In this document: positions 25,370 through 36,606 of the stretch, piece after piece
Layout: every line of letters begins with the position of its first letter
Numbering within the stretch: position 1 is the first letter of the stretch
Assembly (NCBI GenBank): GCA_028284345.1
Contig: JANQRY010000006.1
Coordinates: 372,001-436,000, forward strand
Reading direction: 5' to 3'
DNA: 64,000 nucleotides
From: Hyphococcus sp.
GTDB lineage: Bacteria > Pseudomonadota > Alphaproteobacteria > Caulobacterales > Parvularculaceae
Made by a program: the position numbers and the translations under genes
The notes under the pieces: model-generated
Databases searched by the model: none
What the model saw: the letters and a program-made list of their open reading frames with translations, nothing else
Told to the model about the DNA's origin: nothing

Positions 25370-25612
25370 ATGCCGAAACGAGTTATGCAAGGAACGGTCG
25401 TAAGCGACAAAGGCGACAAAACCGTCGTCGTCAGCATTGACCGCGTCTATACGCACCCGCTTCTGAAAAAGACCGTGCGCCGGTCGAACCGCTTTCACGC
25501 CCATGATGCGGACAACAAGTTCAAGACCGGCGATCTCGTCCGCATCCAGGAATGCGCGCCGAAATCGAAGCTGAAACGATGGGAAGTCATCGGCGAGGGC
25601 TCGAAAGGCTAA
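25370..25612 (+). CDS. rpsQ: 30S ribosomal protein S17
   Basis: A primary 16S-binding protein with an OB fold. The 80-residue protein has [16 protein letters not shown] at the N-terminus, [15 protein letters not shown] and the basic SKLKRWEV segment. GAGAG precedes the ATG. It is the last gene of the S10 cluster; a 79-bp spacer with two hairpins separates it from rplN. Confidence 0.97.
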   Translation: MPKRVMQGTVVSDKGDKTVVVSIDRVYTHPLLKKTVRRSNRFHAHDADNKFKTGDLVRIQECAPKSKLKRWEVIGEGSKG

Positions 25613-25620
25613 AGAGTTTT

Positions 25621-25668
25621 CAGCGGGCTTTCCGCTGAGGTGAGTTTAACCGGGGCCCTGAGCGCCCC
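25621..25668 (+). promoter_or_regulatory. Two hairpins at the S10/spc junction, upstream of rplN
   Basis: CAGCGG (25621-25626) pairs with CCGCTG (25632-25637), and GGGGC (25652-25656) with GCCCC (25664-25668). Neither is followed by a strong T run. They occupy the junction where the S10 and spc operons meet in enteric bacteria, so a processing or regulatory role is possible. Confidence 0.4.
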
Positions 25669-25691
25669 TTAGGATTTGAGAGGATCGCGGC

Positions 25692-26060
25692 ATGATCCAG
25701 ATGCAGTCGAATTTGGACGTGGCGGATAATTCCGGCGCCAAGCGCGTGCAGTGCATCAAGGTGCTCGGCGGCGCGAAACGCAAATACGCCGGCGTCGGCG
25801 ACGTGATCGTTGTTTCCGTCAAGGAAGCGATCCCGCGCGGGCGCGTCAAAAAAGGCCAGGTTATGAAGGCCGTGGTCGTGCGCACGGCGAAGGACATTAA
25901 GCGCCGCGACGGCTCCGTTATTCGTTTCGACAAGAATGCGGCGGTGCTGATCAACAACAATAAGGAGCCGATCGGCACGCGGATTTTTGGCCCCGTGACG
26001 CGCGAATTGCGCGCGGCCCGCCACATGAAGATCGTCTCGCTCGCGCCGGAGGTGCTGTAA
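25692..26060 (+). CDS. rplN: 50S ribosomal protein L14
   Basis: L14 is at the subunit interface (bridge B8). The 122-residue protein starts [19 protein letters not shown], the family signature, and contains [13 protein letters not shown] and the C-terminal [19 protein letters not shown] precedes the ATG. It opens the spc cluster; rplX follows after two bases. Confidence 0.98.
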   Translation: MIQMQSNLDVADNSGAKRVQCIKVLGGAKRKYAGVGDVIVVSVKEAIPRGRVKKGQVMKAVVVRTAKDIKRRDGSVIRFDKNAAVLINNNKEPIGTRIFGPVTRELRAARHMKIVSLAPEVL

Positions 26061-26062
26061 CG

Positions 26063-26377
26063 ATGGTTGCCAAGATTAGGAAAGGCGACAAGGTCATCGT
26101 GCTCGCGGGCAAGGACCGCGGCGCGGAAGGCGAAGTTGTATCGGTGTTCCCGAGCGATGATCGCGTCGTCGTACGCGGCGTTAACGTCGTCAAAAAACAC
26201 CAGAAGCAGACCCAGACCCAGCAGGGCGGCATCATGTCCCGCGAGGCGCCGATCCACATTTCCAATGTGGCGCTCAAAGATCCGAAAAGCGGCAAGCCGA
26301 CGCGGGTCGGGATCAAGATTGACGGCGACAAAAAACTGCGGGTCGCAAAAGCGTCCGGCGAGGTGATCGATGGCTGA
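26063..26377 (+). CDS. rplX: 50S ribosomal protein L24
   Basis: An assembly-initiating 23S protein with a KOW motif: [20 protein letters not shown] at about residues 4-23. The 104-residue length is normal. It ends inside rplE, overlapping it by eight bases, which argues for coupled translation of L24 and L5. Confidence 0.97.
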   Translation: MVAKIRKGDKVIVLAGKDRGAEGEVVSVFPSDDRVVVRGVNVVKKHQKQTQTQQGGIMSREAPIHISNVALKDPKSGKPTRVGIKIDGDKKLRVAKASGEVIDG

Positions 26378-26930
26378 AGCAAACGGATACGAACCGCGGC
26401 TCAAAAAGCTCTACCGCGACGAAATTCGCGGCAAGCTCAATGAGCAGTTTAAGTACAAGAACCCGATGCAGACGCCGGCCCTTGAAAAGGTCGTGATCAA
26501 TATGGGCGTCGGCGACGCGGTTAACGACCGCAAGGTCGTTGATGCGGCGGTTGAGGATTTAACGCGGATCTCCGGCCAGAAGCCGGTCGTCACTAAGGCG
26601 CGCAAATCCATCGCCAACTTCAAGCTGCGCGACGGCATGCCCATCGGCGTCAAGGTGACCTTGCGCAAGGACCGGATGTACGAGTTCCTCGATCGTCTCA
26701 CCACGATTGCGCTGCCGCGCGTCCGGGACTTTCGCGGCCTCAATGCAAAGAGTTTCGACGGGCGCGGCAATTACGCCATGGGCCTGAAAGAACACATCGT
26801 GTTCCCGGAGATCGACTACGACAAAGTCGACAAGATCCGCGGCATGGACATCATCGTCTGCACGACGGCGAAAACCGACGACGAGGCGAAGGCGTTGTTA
26901 AAGGAATTCAACTTCCCCTTTCGGAAGTAG
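26370..26930 (+). CDS. rplE: 50S ribosomal protein L5
   Basis: L5 binds 5S rRNA and forms the central protuberance, contacting the P-site tRNA. At 186 residues it shows [12 protein letters not shown], the signature segment with [20 protein letters not shown] and the [14 protein letters not shown]-terminal part. A short N-terminal extension (about 6 residues) overlaps the rplX 3' end. Confidence 0.98.
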   Translation: MAEANGYEPRLKKLYRDEIRGKLNEQFKYKNPMQTPALEKVVINMGVGDAVNDRKVVDAAVEDLTRISGQKPVVTKARKSIANFKLRDGMPIGVKVTLRKDRMYEFLDRLTTIALPRVRDFRGLNAKSFDGRGNYAMGLKEHIVFPEIDYDKVDKIRGMDIIVCTTAKTDDEAKALLKEFNFPFRK

Positions 26931-26992
26931 GAAAGAAGGATTGTTTGAGCCAGGTCCGAAATCACGGAAACCGGCTTGAAAAAGGAGAAACC

Positions 26993-27298
26993 ATGGCGAA
27001 GAAATCAATGGTCGAACGCGATCTCAAACGGCGCCGTCTCGCGGCAAAGTATGAGGAGAAGCGCAACCGGCTGAAAGAAACGCTTTATAATAAAGAGCTC
27101 CCGGCCGAAGACCGGTTCATGGCGGCGCTCAAGCTTGCGGAACTGCCGCGCAATTCGTCGAAGACGCGCATTCGCAATCGCTGCCTCGTGACGGGTCGGC
27201 CGCGCGGCTTTTACCGCAAATTGAAAATGTCGCGCATCGCGCTGCGTCAGCTTGGCTCGGACGGCAAGATTCCCGGCCTTGTGAAGTCGAGCTGGTAG
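26993..27298 (+). CDS. rpsN: 30S ribosomal protein S14, zinc-free type
   Basis: S14 helps fold the 30S head. The 101-residue protein is the long zinc-free form: it has [17 protein letters not shown] but lacks the paired CxxC zinc ligands. The ATG at 26993 is chosen because AAAGGAG lies six to twelve bases upstream and it gives the usual [10 protein letters not shown] start; the frame is open for 48 further bases upstream without support. Confidence 0.97.
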   Translation: MAKKSMVERDLKRRRLAAKYEEKRNRLKETLYNKELPAEDRFMAALKLAELPRNSSKTRIRNRCLVTGRPRGFYRKLKMSRIALRQLGSDGKIPGLVKSSW

Positions 27299-27314
27299 GG
27301 GAGCGGAGAGAGAA

Positions 27315-27713
27315 ATGGCGATTAACGATCCGATCGGCGATTTGATCACCCGCATCCGCAATGCGCAGATGCGCAAGCATTCGAGTCTGTCTGTGCCGGC
27401 CTCCAAGCTGCGCGGCTGGGTGCTCGACGTGCTTGAGGGCGAGGGCTACATCCGCGGTTACGCGCGCATCGAACAGGCCGGCCAGAAGCCGTCCTTCGAT
27501 GTCGAACTGAAATATTACGAGGGCGAACCGGTCATTACGAAGATCAAGCGCGTCTCCAAGCCGGGCCGGCGCGTTTATTCTTCGGTCGGCGATCTGCCGT
27601 CCGTGCGCAACGGGCTCGGCATTTCGATTGTATCGACGCCGAAGGGCGTGATGTCCGACGCAGCGGCGCGCAACGCCAATGTGGGCGGCGAAGTCCTCTG
27701 CGAAGTTTATTAA
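27315..27713 (+). CDS. rpsH: 30S ribosomal protein S8
   Basis: S8 binds the 16S central domain and, in E. coli, represses the spc operon. The 132-residue protein begins [16 protein letters not shown] and ends with the conserved [16 protein letters not shown] segment. GGAGAGAG precedes the ATG. rplF follows after 19 bases. Confidence 0.98.
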   Translation: MAINDPIGDLITRIRNAQMRKHSSLSVPASKLRGWVLDVLEGEGYIRGYARIEQAGQKPSFDVELKYYEGEPVITKIKRVSKPGRRVYSSVGDLPSVRNGLGISIVSTPKGVMSDAAARNANVGGEVLCEVY

Positions 27714-27732
27714 GGATTGGGAGCGAGATCCG

Positions 27733-28266
27733 ATGTCCCGCATTGGCAAGAGAACGATCCCGGTGCCCCAGGGCGTGACCGTTACGGTCGACGGCCAGGC
27801 CGTCAAAGCCAAGGGCCCGAAGGGCGAGCTTGAGTTCGTCGTCAACGAGCTGTGCACGGTCGCGCTTGAAGACAACGAAGTAGCGCTCAAGCCGGTCAAC
27901 AATTCAAAGCCTGCGCGGTCCATGTGGGGCATGAGCCGCACGCGCATCGCCAACCTTATTGACGGCGTGACGAACGAGTTCACCAAGTCGCTGGAACTCG
28001 TTGGCGTCGGCTATCGCGCGCAGATGAAGGGCTCATCGCTCAATCTCGCCCTTGGCTACAGCCACGATATTAATTTTCCGGTGCCCGACGGCATCAAGAT
28101 CGCGACGCCGAAGCCGACGGAAATCGTCGTCTCCGGCATCGACAAGCAACAGGTCGGCCAGACGGCCGCCGTCATCCGGGCGTTCCGCCCGCCCGAGCCC
28201 TATAAGGGCAAGGGCGTCAAGTACGCTGACGAATACATCTTCCGCAAGGAAGGCAAGAAGAAGTAA
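27733..28266 (+). CDS. rplF: 50S ribosomal protein L6
   Basis: L6 lies near the factor-binding site. The 177-residue protein has two similar domains and the C-terminal signature with [16 protein letters not shown]. The ATG at 27733 gives [15 protein letters not shown] and is preceded by GGGAG; an earlier in-frame start would lie inside rpsH and add unrelated residues. Confidence 0.97.
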   Translation: MSRIGKRTIPVPQGVTVTVDGQAVKAKGPKGELEFVVNELCTVALEDNEVALKPVNNSKPARSMWGMSRTRIANLIDGVTNEFTKSLELVGVGYRAQMKGSSLNLALGYSHDINFPVPDGIKIATPKPTEIVVSGIDKQQVGQTAAVIRAFRPPEPYKGKGVKYADEYIFRKEGKKK

Positions 28267-28290
28267 GCCGAGGACAAAAGGTTTAACCCC

Positions 28291-28653
28291 ATGACCGCCC
28301 AAAGCAAAAAGAACGCTGCCCGAGTCCGGCGGACGCGCCTTAAGATCAAAAAGGTTGCGAACGGTCGCCCGCGTCTTTCGGTCTTTCGTTCGTCGAAGAA
28401 TATTTCCGCGCAGATCATCGATGACGCGCGCGGACACACGGTGGCGTCGGCGTCGTCGCTCGACAAGTCCATGCGCGACGGTATGGAAAAATCATCGACC
28501 AGCGCCGCCGCCGCGCAAGTGGGCAAAGAGATTGCGGAGCGCGCGATCAAGGCCGGCGTCAAGGACGTTGTCTTCGATCGCGGCGGGTACATGTATCAGG
28601 GCCGCGTCAAGGCGCTGGCTGAAGCGGCTCGCGAAGCCGGCTTGAATTTCTAA
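28291..28653 (+). CDS. rplR: 50S ribosomal protein L18
   Basis: L18 binds 5S rRNA together with L5. The 120-residue protein has [30 protein letters not shown] and the closing [20 protein letters not shown] signature. The ATG lies 24 bases after rplF, behind a weak AAAGG. Confidence 0.97.
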   Translation: MTAQSKKNAARVRRTRLKIKKVANGRPRLSVFRSSKNISAQIIDDARGHTVASASSLDKSMRDGMEKSSTSAAAAQVGKEIAERAIKAGVKDVVFDRGGYMYQGRVKALAEAAREAGLNF

Positions 28654-28666
28654 GGGAGCGTATTTG

Positions 28667-29272
28667 ATGGCGCGTGAAGAAGGACGAGGCCGCGGACGCG
28701 GAAGAGGGCGCGGGGATCGCGAAGAGCGCGACGAGTTTACGGACAAGCTCGTTGCGATCAATCGCGTCGCCAAGGTCGTTAAGGGCGGCAAGAACTTCGG
28801 GTTCGCCGCGCTTGTGGTTGTCGGCGACCAGAAGGGACGCGTCGGGTTCGGCAAGGGCAAGGCCCGCGAAGTCCCTGAAGCGATCCGCAAGGCGAGCCAG
28901 GAAGCCAAACGCAATCTCGTTCGCATCCCGCTGCGCGAAGGCCGCACGCTGCACCACGACGCCGCCGGGCGCTGGGGCGCGGGCAAGGTCGTCCTGCGCG
29001 CGGCGCCGGCCGGTACGGGCATCATCGCCGGCGGACCCATGCGGGCGATTTTTGAATCCCTCGGCGTTCAGGACGTGGTCGCCAAGTCGATCGGCTCGTC
29101 CAACCCCTACAACATGGTGCGCGCAACCGTGAACGCGCTGCAGAACCAGACGAGCCCGCGCTCGATTGCGGCTAAGCGCGGCAAGAAAGTGTCCGACATT
29201 CTGTCGCGCCGCACCGGCGGCGGCGTGAACGAGACCGCCGGCGAGAGCGCCGAAACGGTCGACGCGGCGTAA
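28667..29272 (+). CDS. rpsE: 30S ribosomal protein S5 with Arg-Gly-rich N-terminus
   Basis: S5 lies at the mRNA entry and decoding region. The 201-residue protein has the double-stranded RNA-binding domain with [19 protein letters not shown] and [14 protein letters not shown], then the C-terminal domain with [14 protein letters not shown]. Residues 6-16 are an alternating Gly-Arg run followed by DREERDEF, an N-terminal extension common in this class. ATG 28667 (behind GGGAG) is preferred over a TTG one codon earlier. The spectinomycin-site region shows no obvious change by eye. Confidence 0.97.
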   Translation: MAREEGRGRGRGRGRGDREERDEFTDKLVAINRVAKVVKGGKNFGFAALVVVGDQKGRVGFGKGKAREVPEAIRKASQEAKRNLVRIPLREGRTLHHDAAGRWGAGKVVLRAAPAGTGIIAGGPMRAIFESLGVQDVVAKSIGSSNPYNMVRATVNALQNQTSPRSIAAKRGKKVSDILSRRTGGGVNETAGESAETVDAA

Positions 29273-29284
29273 GGAGTCTCAACG

Positions 29285-29473
29285 ATGGCTGCGAAGAAAA
29301 CAATCAAGGTGCGCCAGACCGGCAGCCCGATCCGGCGTCCGGAAGATCAGCGCGCGACTCTCATCGGGCTCGGCCTCAACAAGATGGGCCGCGTGCGCGA
29401 GCTTGAAGACACTCCGGCCGTGCGCGGCATGATCCGAAAAGTCGCGCATATGGTTGAGGTCGTAGAAGAGTAA
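29285..29473 (+). CDS. rpmD: 50S ribosomal protein L30
   Basis: A 62-residue protein with the family pattern [19 protein letters not shown] then [22 protein letters not shown] lies just upstream. Position between rpsE and rplO is standard. Confidence 0.96.
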   Translation: MAAKKTIKVRQTGSPIRRPEDQRATLIGLGLNKMGRVRELEDTPAVRGMIRKVAHMVEVVEE

Positions 29474-29531
29474 GTCGGTCTCCCGGACATAAAGGCGAGG
29501 CGGAAAGCATCCGTCGAAAGTCGAGGATAAC

Positions 29532-29999
29532 ATGAAACTGAACGAACTTTCCGACAACAAGGGCGCGCGCAAGACCCGCACGCGCATTGGCCGCGGCATC
29601 GGCTCCGGCAAGGGCAAGACCGGCGGGCGCGGCGTCAAGGGCCAGAAATCCCGCTCCGGCGTTTCCGGCATCCGCGCCTATGAAGGCGGCCAGATGCCGC
29701 TTTACATGCGCCTGCCGAAGCGCGGCTTTACGAAGCCCAACGCCAAGAAATTCGTCGAGGTCAATCTCGGCCGGCTTCAGACCGCCATCGACGCCGGCAA
29801 ACTGAGCGCCGATAAGAAGATCGACGCCGCCGCCCTCGTCGAGGCGGGCGTCGTGCGCCGGGCTCATGACGGCGTTCGGCTGCTGGGCGTCGGCGATTTG
29901 AAGGCGAAAATCGATATTGAGGTGGTCCACGCGTCAGCGGGCGCGAAAGCCGCCGTAGAGAAGGCCGGCGGCTCCGTAACCGTGCCGGAAAAAGCCTGA
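29532..29999 (+). CDS. rplO: 50S ribosomal protein L15
   Basis: L15 is a late-assembly protein with a long basic N-terminal extension. The 155-residue protein starts [16 protein letters not shown] and has [36 protein letters not shown] and the C-terminal globular domain. GAGGATAAC precedes the ATG. secY follows after a 107-bp spacer in which I see no clear promoter or terminator. Confidence 0.97.
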   Translation: MKLNELSDNKGARKTRTRIGRGIGSGKGKTGGRGVKGQKSRSGVSGIRAYEGGQMPLYMRLPKRGFTKPNAKKFVEVNLGRLQTAIDAGKLSADKKIDAAALVEAGVVRRAHDGVRLLGVGDLKAKIDIEVVHASAGAKAAVEKAGGSVTVPEKA

Positions 30000-30106
30000 T
30001 TTTCGGGCCCGCGGTTGCGCGGCGCGGCGCCCATCGCCACATGGGACCGTCGGCGCGCTCAGGAAAGCGCAAACAGGCCGGAAAGCAAACAGGATCGTAA
30101 AGTCTT

Positions 30107-31444
30107 ATGACATCAGCCGCGGAACAGTTTGCGTCGAACATTACGTTTTCCTCCTTCGCCAAGGCGGAGGAGCTGAAAAAGCGTCTGCTGTTCACGCTGG
30201 GCGCGTTGATCGTCTACCGCCTGGGCACGTTCGTGCCCCTGCCGGGCATCGACATGGAGGCGTTCAGTCAGGGCTTTCAAGGCCAGCAGGGCGGTCTCCT
30301 TGGCACGCTGAACATTTTCGCCGGCGGCGCTGTCGAGCGCATGGCGATCTTCGCCCTCAACATCATGCCCTATATCTCCGCCTCCATCATCATGCAGTTG
30401 ATGACGGCGGTGATCCCGTCTCTTGAAGCGATCAAGAAAGAGGGCGAGCAGGGCCGGCGCCAGATCAATCAGTATACGCGGTATCTGACCGTGTTCCTCG
30501 CGACCATGCAGGGCTATTTCATCGCCGTGTCGTTACAGGGGCAGGGGGTTGCGCTCAATCCGGGGCCGTTTTTCCTCGCCACCACCGTGATCACGCTCGT
30601 CGGCGGCGTCATGTTCCTCCTCTGGCTTGGTGAACAGATCACTGCGCGCGGCGTCGGCAACGGCGTTTCGCTGATCATTTTCGCGGGCATCGTTGCGGAA
30701 CTGCCGCGCGTCATGGCGGGCCTCTTGGATCAGGGCCGCACCGGCGCCGGCGTCGGCGGCGGCACCATCCTCGTCATCGCGGCCCTCGCGCTCGCCCTCG
30801 TCGTGTTTGTTGTTTTCATCGAGCGTTCCCAGCGCCGGATCATCGTTCAGTATCCGCGCCGTCAGGTCGGCCAACGCATGACGCAAGGGGAAAAATCGCA
30901 CCTGCCGCTGAAGCTCAATCCGTCAGGGGTCATTCCGCCGATTTTTGCATCCTCGCTCTTGCTCCTGCCGGCGACCGCAATTGGTGCGGTTGGCCAGAAT
31001 TCGCCGGACTGGCTGCAAACCCTTGGCTTTCTGTTTGCGCCGGGACGCCCGCTTTATATCGGCCTTTATGCGGCGCTGATCATCGGCTTCACGTTCATCT
31101 ACACGTCCGTCGTCTTCAACGTGGAAGATGTCGCCGACAATCTCAAAAAATATGGCGGCTTCGTTCAGGGCTATCGGCCGGGCGCCCGCACGGCGGAATA
31201 TCTCGACTTTGTCGTGACGCGGCTCACCGTGATCGGCGCGCTTTATCTCACGGGCGTTTGTATCTTTCCGGAACTCCTCAAGATGGGCTCCAATCAGGCG
31301 ATCCCGGTTTATGTGGGCGGCACGTCCTTGCTGATTGTCGTCTCGGTGACGCTCGATACGGTGTCGCAGATCCAGGGCCATCTCGTCGCCCAGCAATATG
31401 AGAGCCTGATCAAGAAATCGAAACTCCGCGGGGGCCGGCGGTGA
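30107..31444 (+). CDS. secY: Preprotein translocase subunit SecY
   Basis: The protein-conducting channel of the inner membrane, 445 residues with ten predicted membrane segments. [10 protein letters not shown] lies in the first periplasmic part, and the N-terminal SecY signature is in the helix with [21 protein letters not shown] split across residues about 68-90. The C-terminal cytoplasmic loops carry [19 protein letters not shown] precedes the ATG. The stop overlaps the GTG start of adk (GTGA), indicating coupled translation. Confidence 0.98.
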   Translation: MTSAAEQFASNITFSSFAKAEELKKRLLFTLGALIVYRLGTFVPLPGIDMEAFSQGFQGQQGGLLGTLNIFAGGAVERMAIFALNIMPYISASIIMQLMTAVIPSLEAIKKEGEQGRRQINQYTRYLTVFLATMQGYFIAVSLQGQGVALNPGPFFLATTVITLVGGVMFLLWLGEQITARGVGNGVSLIIFAGIVAELPRVMAGLLDQGRTGAGVGGGTILVIAALALALVVFVVFIERSQRRIIVQYPRRQVGQRMTQGEKSHLPLKLNPSGVIPPIFASSLLLLPATAIGAVGQNSPDWLQTLGFLFAPGRPLYIGLYAALIIGFTFIYTSVVFNVEDVADNLKKYGGFVQGYRPGARTAEYLDFVVTRLTVIGALYLTGVCIFPELLKMGSNQAIPVYVGGTSLLIVVSVTLDTVSQIQGHLVAQQYESLIKKSKLRGGRR

Positions 31445-32052
31445 TCCTGATCTTTTTAGGGCCGCCGGGCGCCGGCAAGGGCACCCAGGCCGCGCATATC
31501 GTTGCGCGTTACGGCATCCCGCAGCTTTCGACCGGCGACATGCTGCGCGCCGCCGTCGCCGCAGAGACGCCGGTGGGCAAACAGGCGAAAGCGGTCATGG
31601 ACGCCGGCAATCTCGTCTCCGACGAGATTGTCGCCGCCATCGTTGAGGAGCGCATCGAGGAAGACGACTGCGCCGGCGGCTTCCTGCTGGACGGGTTTCC
31701 GCGGACCCTCGCCCAGGCCGAAATGCTCGACGCCATGCTCGTGAAAAAGGAGCGGGCGCTCGATGCGGTGATTGAGATTCGGGTCGACGAATCGGTGCTG
31801 ATGGAGCGTCTGCGCTCGCGCATCGCCGAGACCCGGGCCCGCGGCGAGGAAGTGCGCAAGGACGACAATGAAGAGACCTTCAAAAACCGGCTCGCCGTCT
31901 ACCGCGAACAGACCGCGCCGCTGATCCCCTATTACGAAAAACAGGGGAAATTGAAGGTTGTGGACGGCATGGGATCGGTCGAGGCGGTATCCGCGGCCAT
32001 CGACGCGATTCTGGACGAAATTCGCCCCCAAAAGGGGCCTGAAAACGGTTGA
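31441..32052 (+). CDS. adk: Adenylate kinase, short-lid form
   Basis: Converts ATP plus AMP to two ADP in the cytoplasm. The P-loop is GPPGAGKGT (about 7-15) and the signature is [14 protein letters not shown]. The LID between about residues 119 and 142 is short and lacks the Cys4 zinc knuckle, so this is the short, zinc-free type; E. coli Adk is 214 residues, this one 203. The GTG start overlaps the secY TGA. Its product level is thus linked to secY and the spc cluster. Confidence 0.96.
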   Translation: MILIFLGPPGAGKGTQAAHIVARYGIPQLSTGDMLRAAVAAETPVGKQAKAVMDAGNLVSDEIVAAIVEERIEEDDCAGGFLLDGFPRTLAQAEMLDAMLVKKERALDAVIEIRVDESVLMERLRSRIAETRARGEEVRKDDNEETFKNRLAVYREQTAPLIPYYEKQGKLKVVDGMGSVEAVSAAIDAILDEIRPQKGPENG

Positions 32053-32103
32053 CGGGGAGCCGCGCGGGCCATATCTACGCGCTCTCCGAGAAGATGGAGT
32101 TCA

Positions 32104-32201
32104 GCCCGCCCGGCATGGGGTATCCCCGTCGCCGCCGGCGGGCCTTGTTGCTTGGACCAAGGTCCAGGAGACGTGCGTAAGAGGCGGGTCCGAAACGGAC
32201 C
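32104..32201 (+). promoter_or_regulatory. Structured leader between adk and rpsM: three hairpins
   Basis: First, GCCCGCCCGGC (32104-32114) can pair with GCCGGCGGGC (32134-32143) and encloses GGGG/CCCC. Second, TGGACC (32153-32158) and GGTCCA (32161-32166) form a tight stem. Third, GGTCCG (32187-32192) and CGGACC (32196-32201) enclose AAA and are followed by TTT. The 204-bp spacer is much longer than others in the spc-alpha clusters and has no gene. The position matches the alpha-operon leader regulated by S4 in E. coli, but the structure is not that one and rpsD is not in this cluster. Confidence 0.5.
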
Positions 32202-32256
32202 TTTGAAAGGGTTGGCCCGGCCCATGGAAAAGGGGCGAGAGGAAAGGAGCCGTTAA

Positions 32257-32625
32257 GTGGCCCGTATTGCAGGGGTGAATATCCCCACCAACAAGCGCGT
32301 GACCATCGCGCTTCGCTATATTCACGGCATCGGCGCAACCAAGGCCGCTGAAATCTGTGAAAAGGTCGGCATTGCCGACGACCGGCGCGTGCAGGATTTG
32401 TCGGACGCGGAAGTCCTGCAGATCCGCGAGACCATCGACCGGGACTACATGGTCGAAGGCGATCTCCGCCGGGAAGTCGCGGTGAACATCAAGCGCCTGA
32501 TGGATCAGGGCTGCTATCGGGGCCTGCGCCATCGTCGCGGCCTGCCGGTTCGCGGTCAGCGCACCCACACCAATGCGCGCACGCGCAAAGGTCCGGCCAA
32601 GCCGATCGCCGGCAAGAAGAAATAG
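32257..32625 (+). CDS. rpsM: 30S ribosomal protein S13
   Basis: S13 sits at the top of the 30S head and makes bridges to the 50S subunit. The 122-residue protein starts [15 protein letters not shown], has the helix-two-turn-helix start [13 protein letters not shown] and the basic tail with [15 protein letters not shown]. The start is GTG, supported by AAAGGAG about eight bases upstream and the family N-terminus. It is the first gene of the alpha cluster behind the hairpin leader. Confidence 0.97.
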   Translation: MARIAGVNIPTNKRVTIALRYIHGIGATKAAEICEKVGIADDRRVQDLSDAEVLQIRETIDRDYMVEGDLRREVAVNIKRLMDQGCYRGLRHRRGLPVRGQRTHTNARTRKGPAKPIAGKKK

Positions 32626-32637
32626 GGATTACCACCG

Positions 32638-33030
32638 ATGGCAAAGCCCAACACTGGTCGCGTTAAGCGCCGCGAACGCAAAAACATTTCCACCGGCGTC
32701 GTTCATGTGAACGCGTCGTTCAACAACACCATGATCACGATTTCCGACGAGCAGGGGAACGCGATTTCCTGGTCGTCCGCCGGCGGCATGGGCTTTAAGG
32801 GCTCGCGCAAGTCGACCCCGTATGCGGCGCAGCTCGCCGCGGAAGACGCAGCCAAGAAGGCGATGGAGCACGGGCTGCAAACCGTAAGCGTTGAAGTGCG
32901 CGGCCCGGGTTCGGGCCGCGAAAGCGCGTTGCGCGCGCTGCAATCGGCGGGCCTCACCGTTTCAATGATCCGCGACGTCACGCCGATCCCTCATAACGGC
33001 GCCCGGCCGCGCAAACGCCGCCGCGTCTAA
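32638..33030 (+). CDS. rpsK: 30S ribosomal protein S11
   Basis: S11 lies on the platform near the E site. The 130-residue protein contains [40 protein letters not shown] and the C-terminal signature with [28 protein letters not shown] precedes the ATG. The rpsD gene that follows rpsK in E. coli is absent, as usual in this class; rpoA follows. Confidence 0.98.
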   Translation: MAKPNTGRVKRRERKNISTGVVHVNASFNNTMITISDEQGNAISWSSAGGMGFKGSRKSTPYAAQLAAEDAAKKAMEHGLQTVSVEVRGPGSGRESALRALQSAGLTVSMIRDVTPIPHNGARPRKRRRV

Positions 33031-33058
33031 CGAGACTTACAAAGAGAGCGAAAGACAC

Positions 33059-34084
33059 ATGGATTCGATTCAAATCCTCGAAAAGAACTGGCAGGAGCTT
33101 ATCCGGCCGTCGAAACTGGACGTGGCGCCGGGCGCCGACGCGACGCGCAAGGCGACGATCGTCGCTCAGCCGCTGGAGCGCGGCTTCGGCCTGACGCTCG
33201 GCAACTCCCTACGCCGCATTCTGATGTCGTCGCTGCAGGGCGCGGCGGTCACCGCCATCCAGATCGACGGCGTGGTCCACGAGTTTTCGTCGATTACCGG
33301 CGTGCGCGAGGACGTCACTGATATCGTCCTCAACATCAAGCAGCTTGCCCTGCGCATGCATGCGGACGGTCCAAAGCGTCTGGTCCTTAAAAAGTCGACG
33401 CCGGGAACGGTGACGGCGGCGGACATTGAAGAGACCGCGTCGGTCGAGATCCTGAACAAGGATCACGTCATCTGTCATCTCGACGAAGGCGCGGACCTGC
33501 GCATCGAAATGACGGTGAACACCGGCAAGGGCTACACCCCGGCGGAACAGAACCGCCCGGAAGACGCACCCATCGGCCTCATCCCCGTCGACAGCCTTTA
33601 CAGCCCGGTCAATCGCGTCGCCTATCGCGTGGAAAACACCCGCGAAGGCCAGGTGCTCGACTATGACAAGCTGATCATGGAAATCGAAACGGACGGGTCG
33701 ATTTCGCCGGACGATGCGGCGGCCTACGCGGCGCGCATCCTTCAGGATCAATTGCAGATCTTTATCAACTTTGACGAACCTTCCAAGGACGTCGCCGGCG
33801 AAGCCCGCGAGGAACTGCCGTTTAATCCGGCGCTGTTGCGCAAAGTGGATGAGCTGGAGCTGTCGGTGCGGTCTGCGAACTGCCTCAAAAACGACAATGT
33901 CGTTTATATTGGCGACCTGATCCAGAAAACCGAAGCGGAAATGCTCCGCACGCCGAATTTCGGCCGCAAGTCCCTCAACGAGATCAAGGAAGTGCTCGCC
34001 GGGCTCGGCCTGCATCTCGGCATGGACGTGCCGGACTGGCCGCCCGACAATATCGAAGAGCTTGCCAAGAAGTTTGACGAATAA
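33059..34084 (+). CDS. rpoA: DNA-directed RNA polymerase alpha subunit
   Basis: The 341-residue alpha subunit dimerises to nucleate core assembly. The N-terminal domain (about 1-235) has [20 protein letters not shown], which contacts beta and beta'. The C-terminal domain (about 255-330) has [15 protein letters not shown] and [19 protein letters not shown], the helices that bind UP elements and activators. AAGAGAG lies upstream. Placement between rpsK and rplQ is standard. Confidence 0.98.
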   Translation: MDSIQILEKNWQELIRPSKLDVAPGADATRKATIVAQPLERGFGLTLGNSLRRILMSSLQGAAVTAIQIDGVVHEFSSITGVREDVTDIVLNIKQLALRMHADGPKRLVLKKSTPGTVTAADIEETASVEILNKDHVICHLDEGADLRIEMTVNTGKGYTPAEQNRPEDAPIGLIPVDSLYSPVNRVAYRVENTREGQVLDYDKLIMEIETDGSISPDDAAAYAARILQDQLQIFINFDEPSKDVAGEAREELPFNPALLRKVDELELSVRSANCLKNDNVVYIGDLIQKTEAEMLRTPNFGRKSLNEIKEVLAGLGLHLGMDVPDWPPDNIEELAKKFDE

Positions 34085-34118
34085 GCCCGGGGATCCCCGG
34101 CTCTAAGGAGACAGTCCC

Positions 34119-34559
34119 ATGCGACACGGCGTGGCGCAACGCAAACTGAACCGCACCCATGAGCATCGCAAAGCGATGTTCGCCAATATGGCGTGCGCGC
34201 TCATCAAGCATGAGCAGATCACGACGACGCTGCCGAAGGCGAAGGAACTTCGCCCCATCGTTGAAAAGCTCGTGACCAAGGCGAAGCATGCGGCGGCGGA
34301 AAGCGATAAATCGCTGCATTTGCGACGTCAGGTTGTTTCGTCGATCCGCGACAAGGACATGACGAAAAAACTGTTCGACACGCTGGGCCCTCGTTACGCC
34401 GAACGCGACGGCGGATATGTCCGGATCATGAAAGCGGGCTTCCGTCACGGCGACAACGCGCCGCTCGCGGTGATCGAGTTTGTCGATCGCGATGAAGACG
34501 CCAAGGGCCAGGATTCCGGCCCGACAATGTTTGAAAGCGATGACGAAGACGACGAATAA
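34119..34559 (+). CDS. rplQ: 50S ribosomal protein L17
   Basis: L17 lies at the tunnel exit region. The 146-residue protein begins [20 protein letters not shown] and has the [18 protein letters not shown] signature; a short acidic tail (about residues 122-146) ending DDEDDE extends beyond the conserved core. AAGGAG precedes the ATG. A strong terminator 30 bases after the stop ends the ribosomal block. Confidence 0.98.
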   Translation: MRHGVAQRKLNRTHEHRKAMFANMACALIKHEQITTTLPKAKELRPIVEKLVTKAKHAAAESDKSLHLRRQVVSSIRDKDMTKKLFDTLGPRYAERDGGYVRIMKAGFRHGDNAPLAVIEFVDRDEDAKGQDSGPTMFESDDEDDE

Positions 34560-34589
34560 GCGCTGATCTCATTCGGTCCCCGATCGATG

Positions 34590-34620
34590 AACGGCGCTCA
34601 AACGGGCGCCGTTTTTTCTT
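34590..34620 (+). terminator. Rho-independent terminator after rplQ
   Basis: AACGGCGC (34590-34597) pairs with GCGCCGTT (34606-34613) around an eight-base loop, followed by six T residues counting the last two of the stem. It closes the rpsM-rpsK-rpoA-rplQ unit. Confidence 0.88.
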
Positions 34621-34650
34621 GCAACACACGGCCGCCGTCCCAAGTTCAAG

Positions 34651-36525
<1,875 letters not shown>

Positions 36526-36547
36526 GCCGGGCGGGCGGCCAAAGCCG

Positions 36548-36576
36548 TTGATATGCTGACGCCATCCCCCTATTTT
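36548..36576 (+). promoter_or_regulatory. Candidate sigma-70 promoter for the DegP-type protease gene
   Basis: TTGATA (36548-36553) and TATTTT (36571-36576) are separated by exactly 17 bases; transcription would begin near 36583, shortly before the ATG at 36607. Five of six bases match the -35 consensus. The location supports 36607 as the true start. Confidence 0.6.
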
Positions 36577-36606
36577 CGCGGGCCGGGGCGTTCTCTGGGA
36601 GATTTT

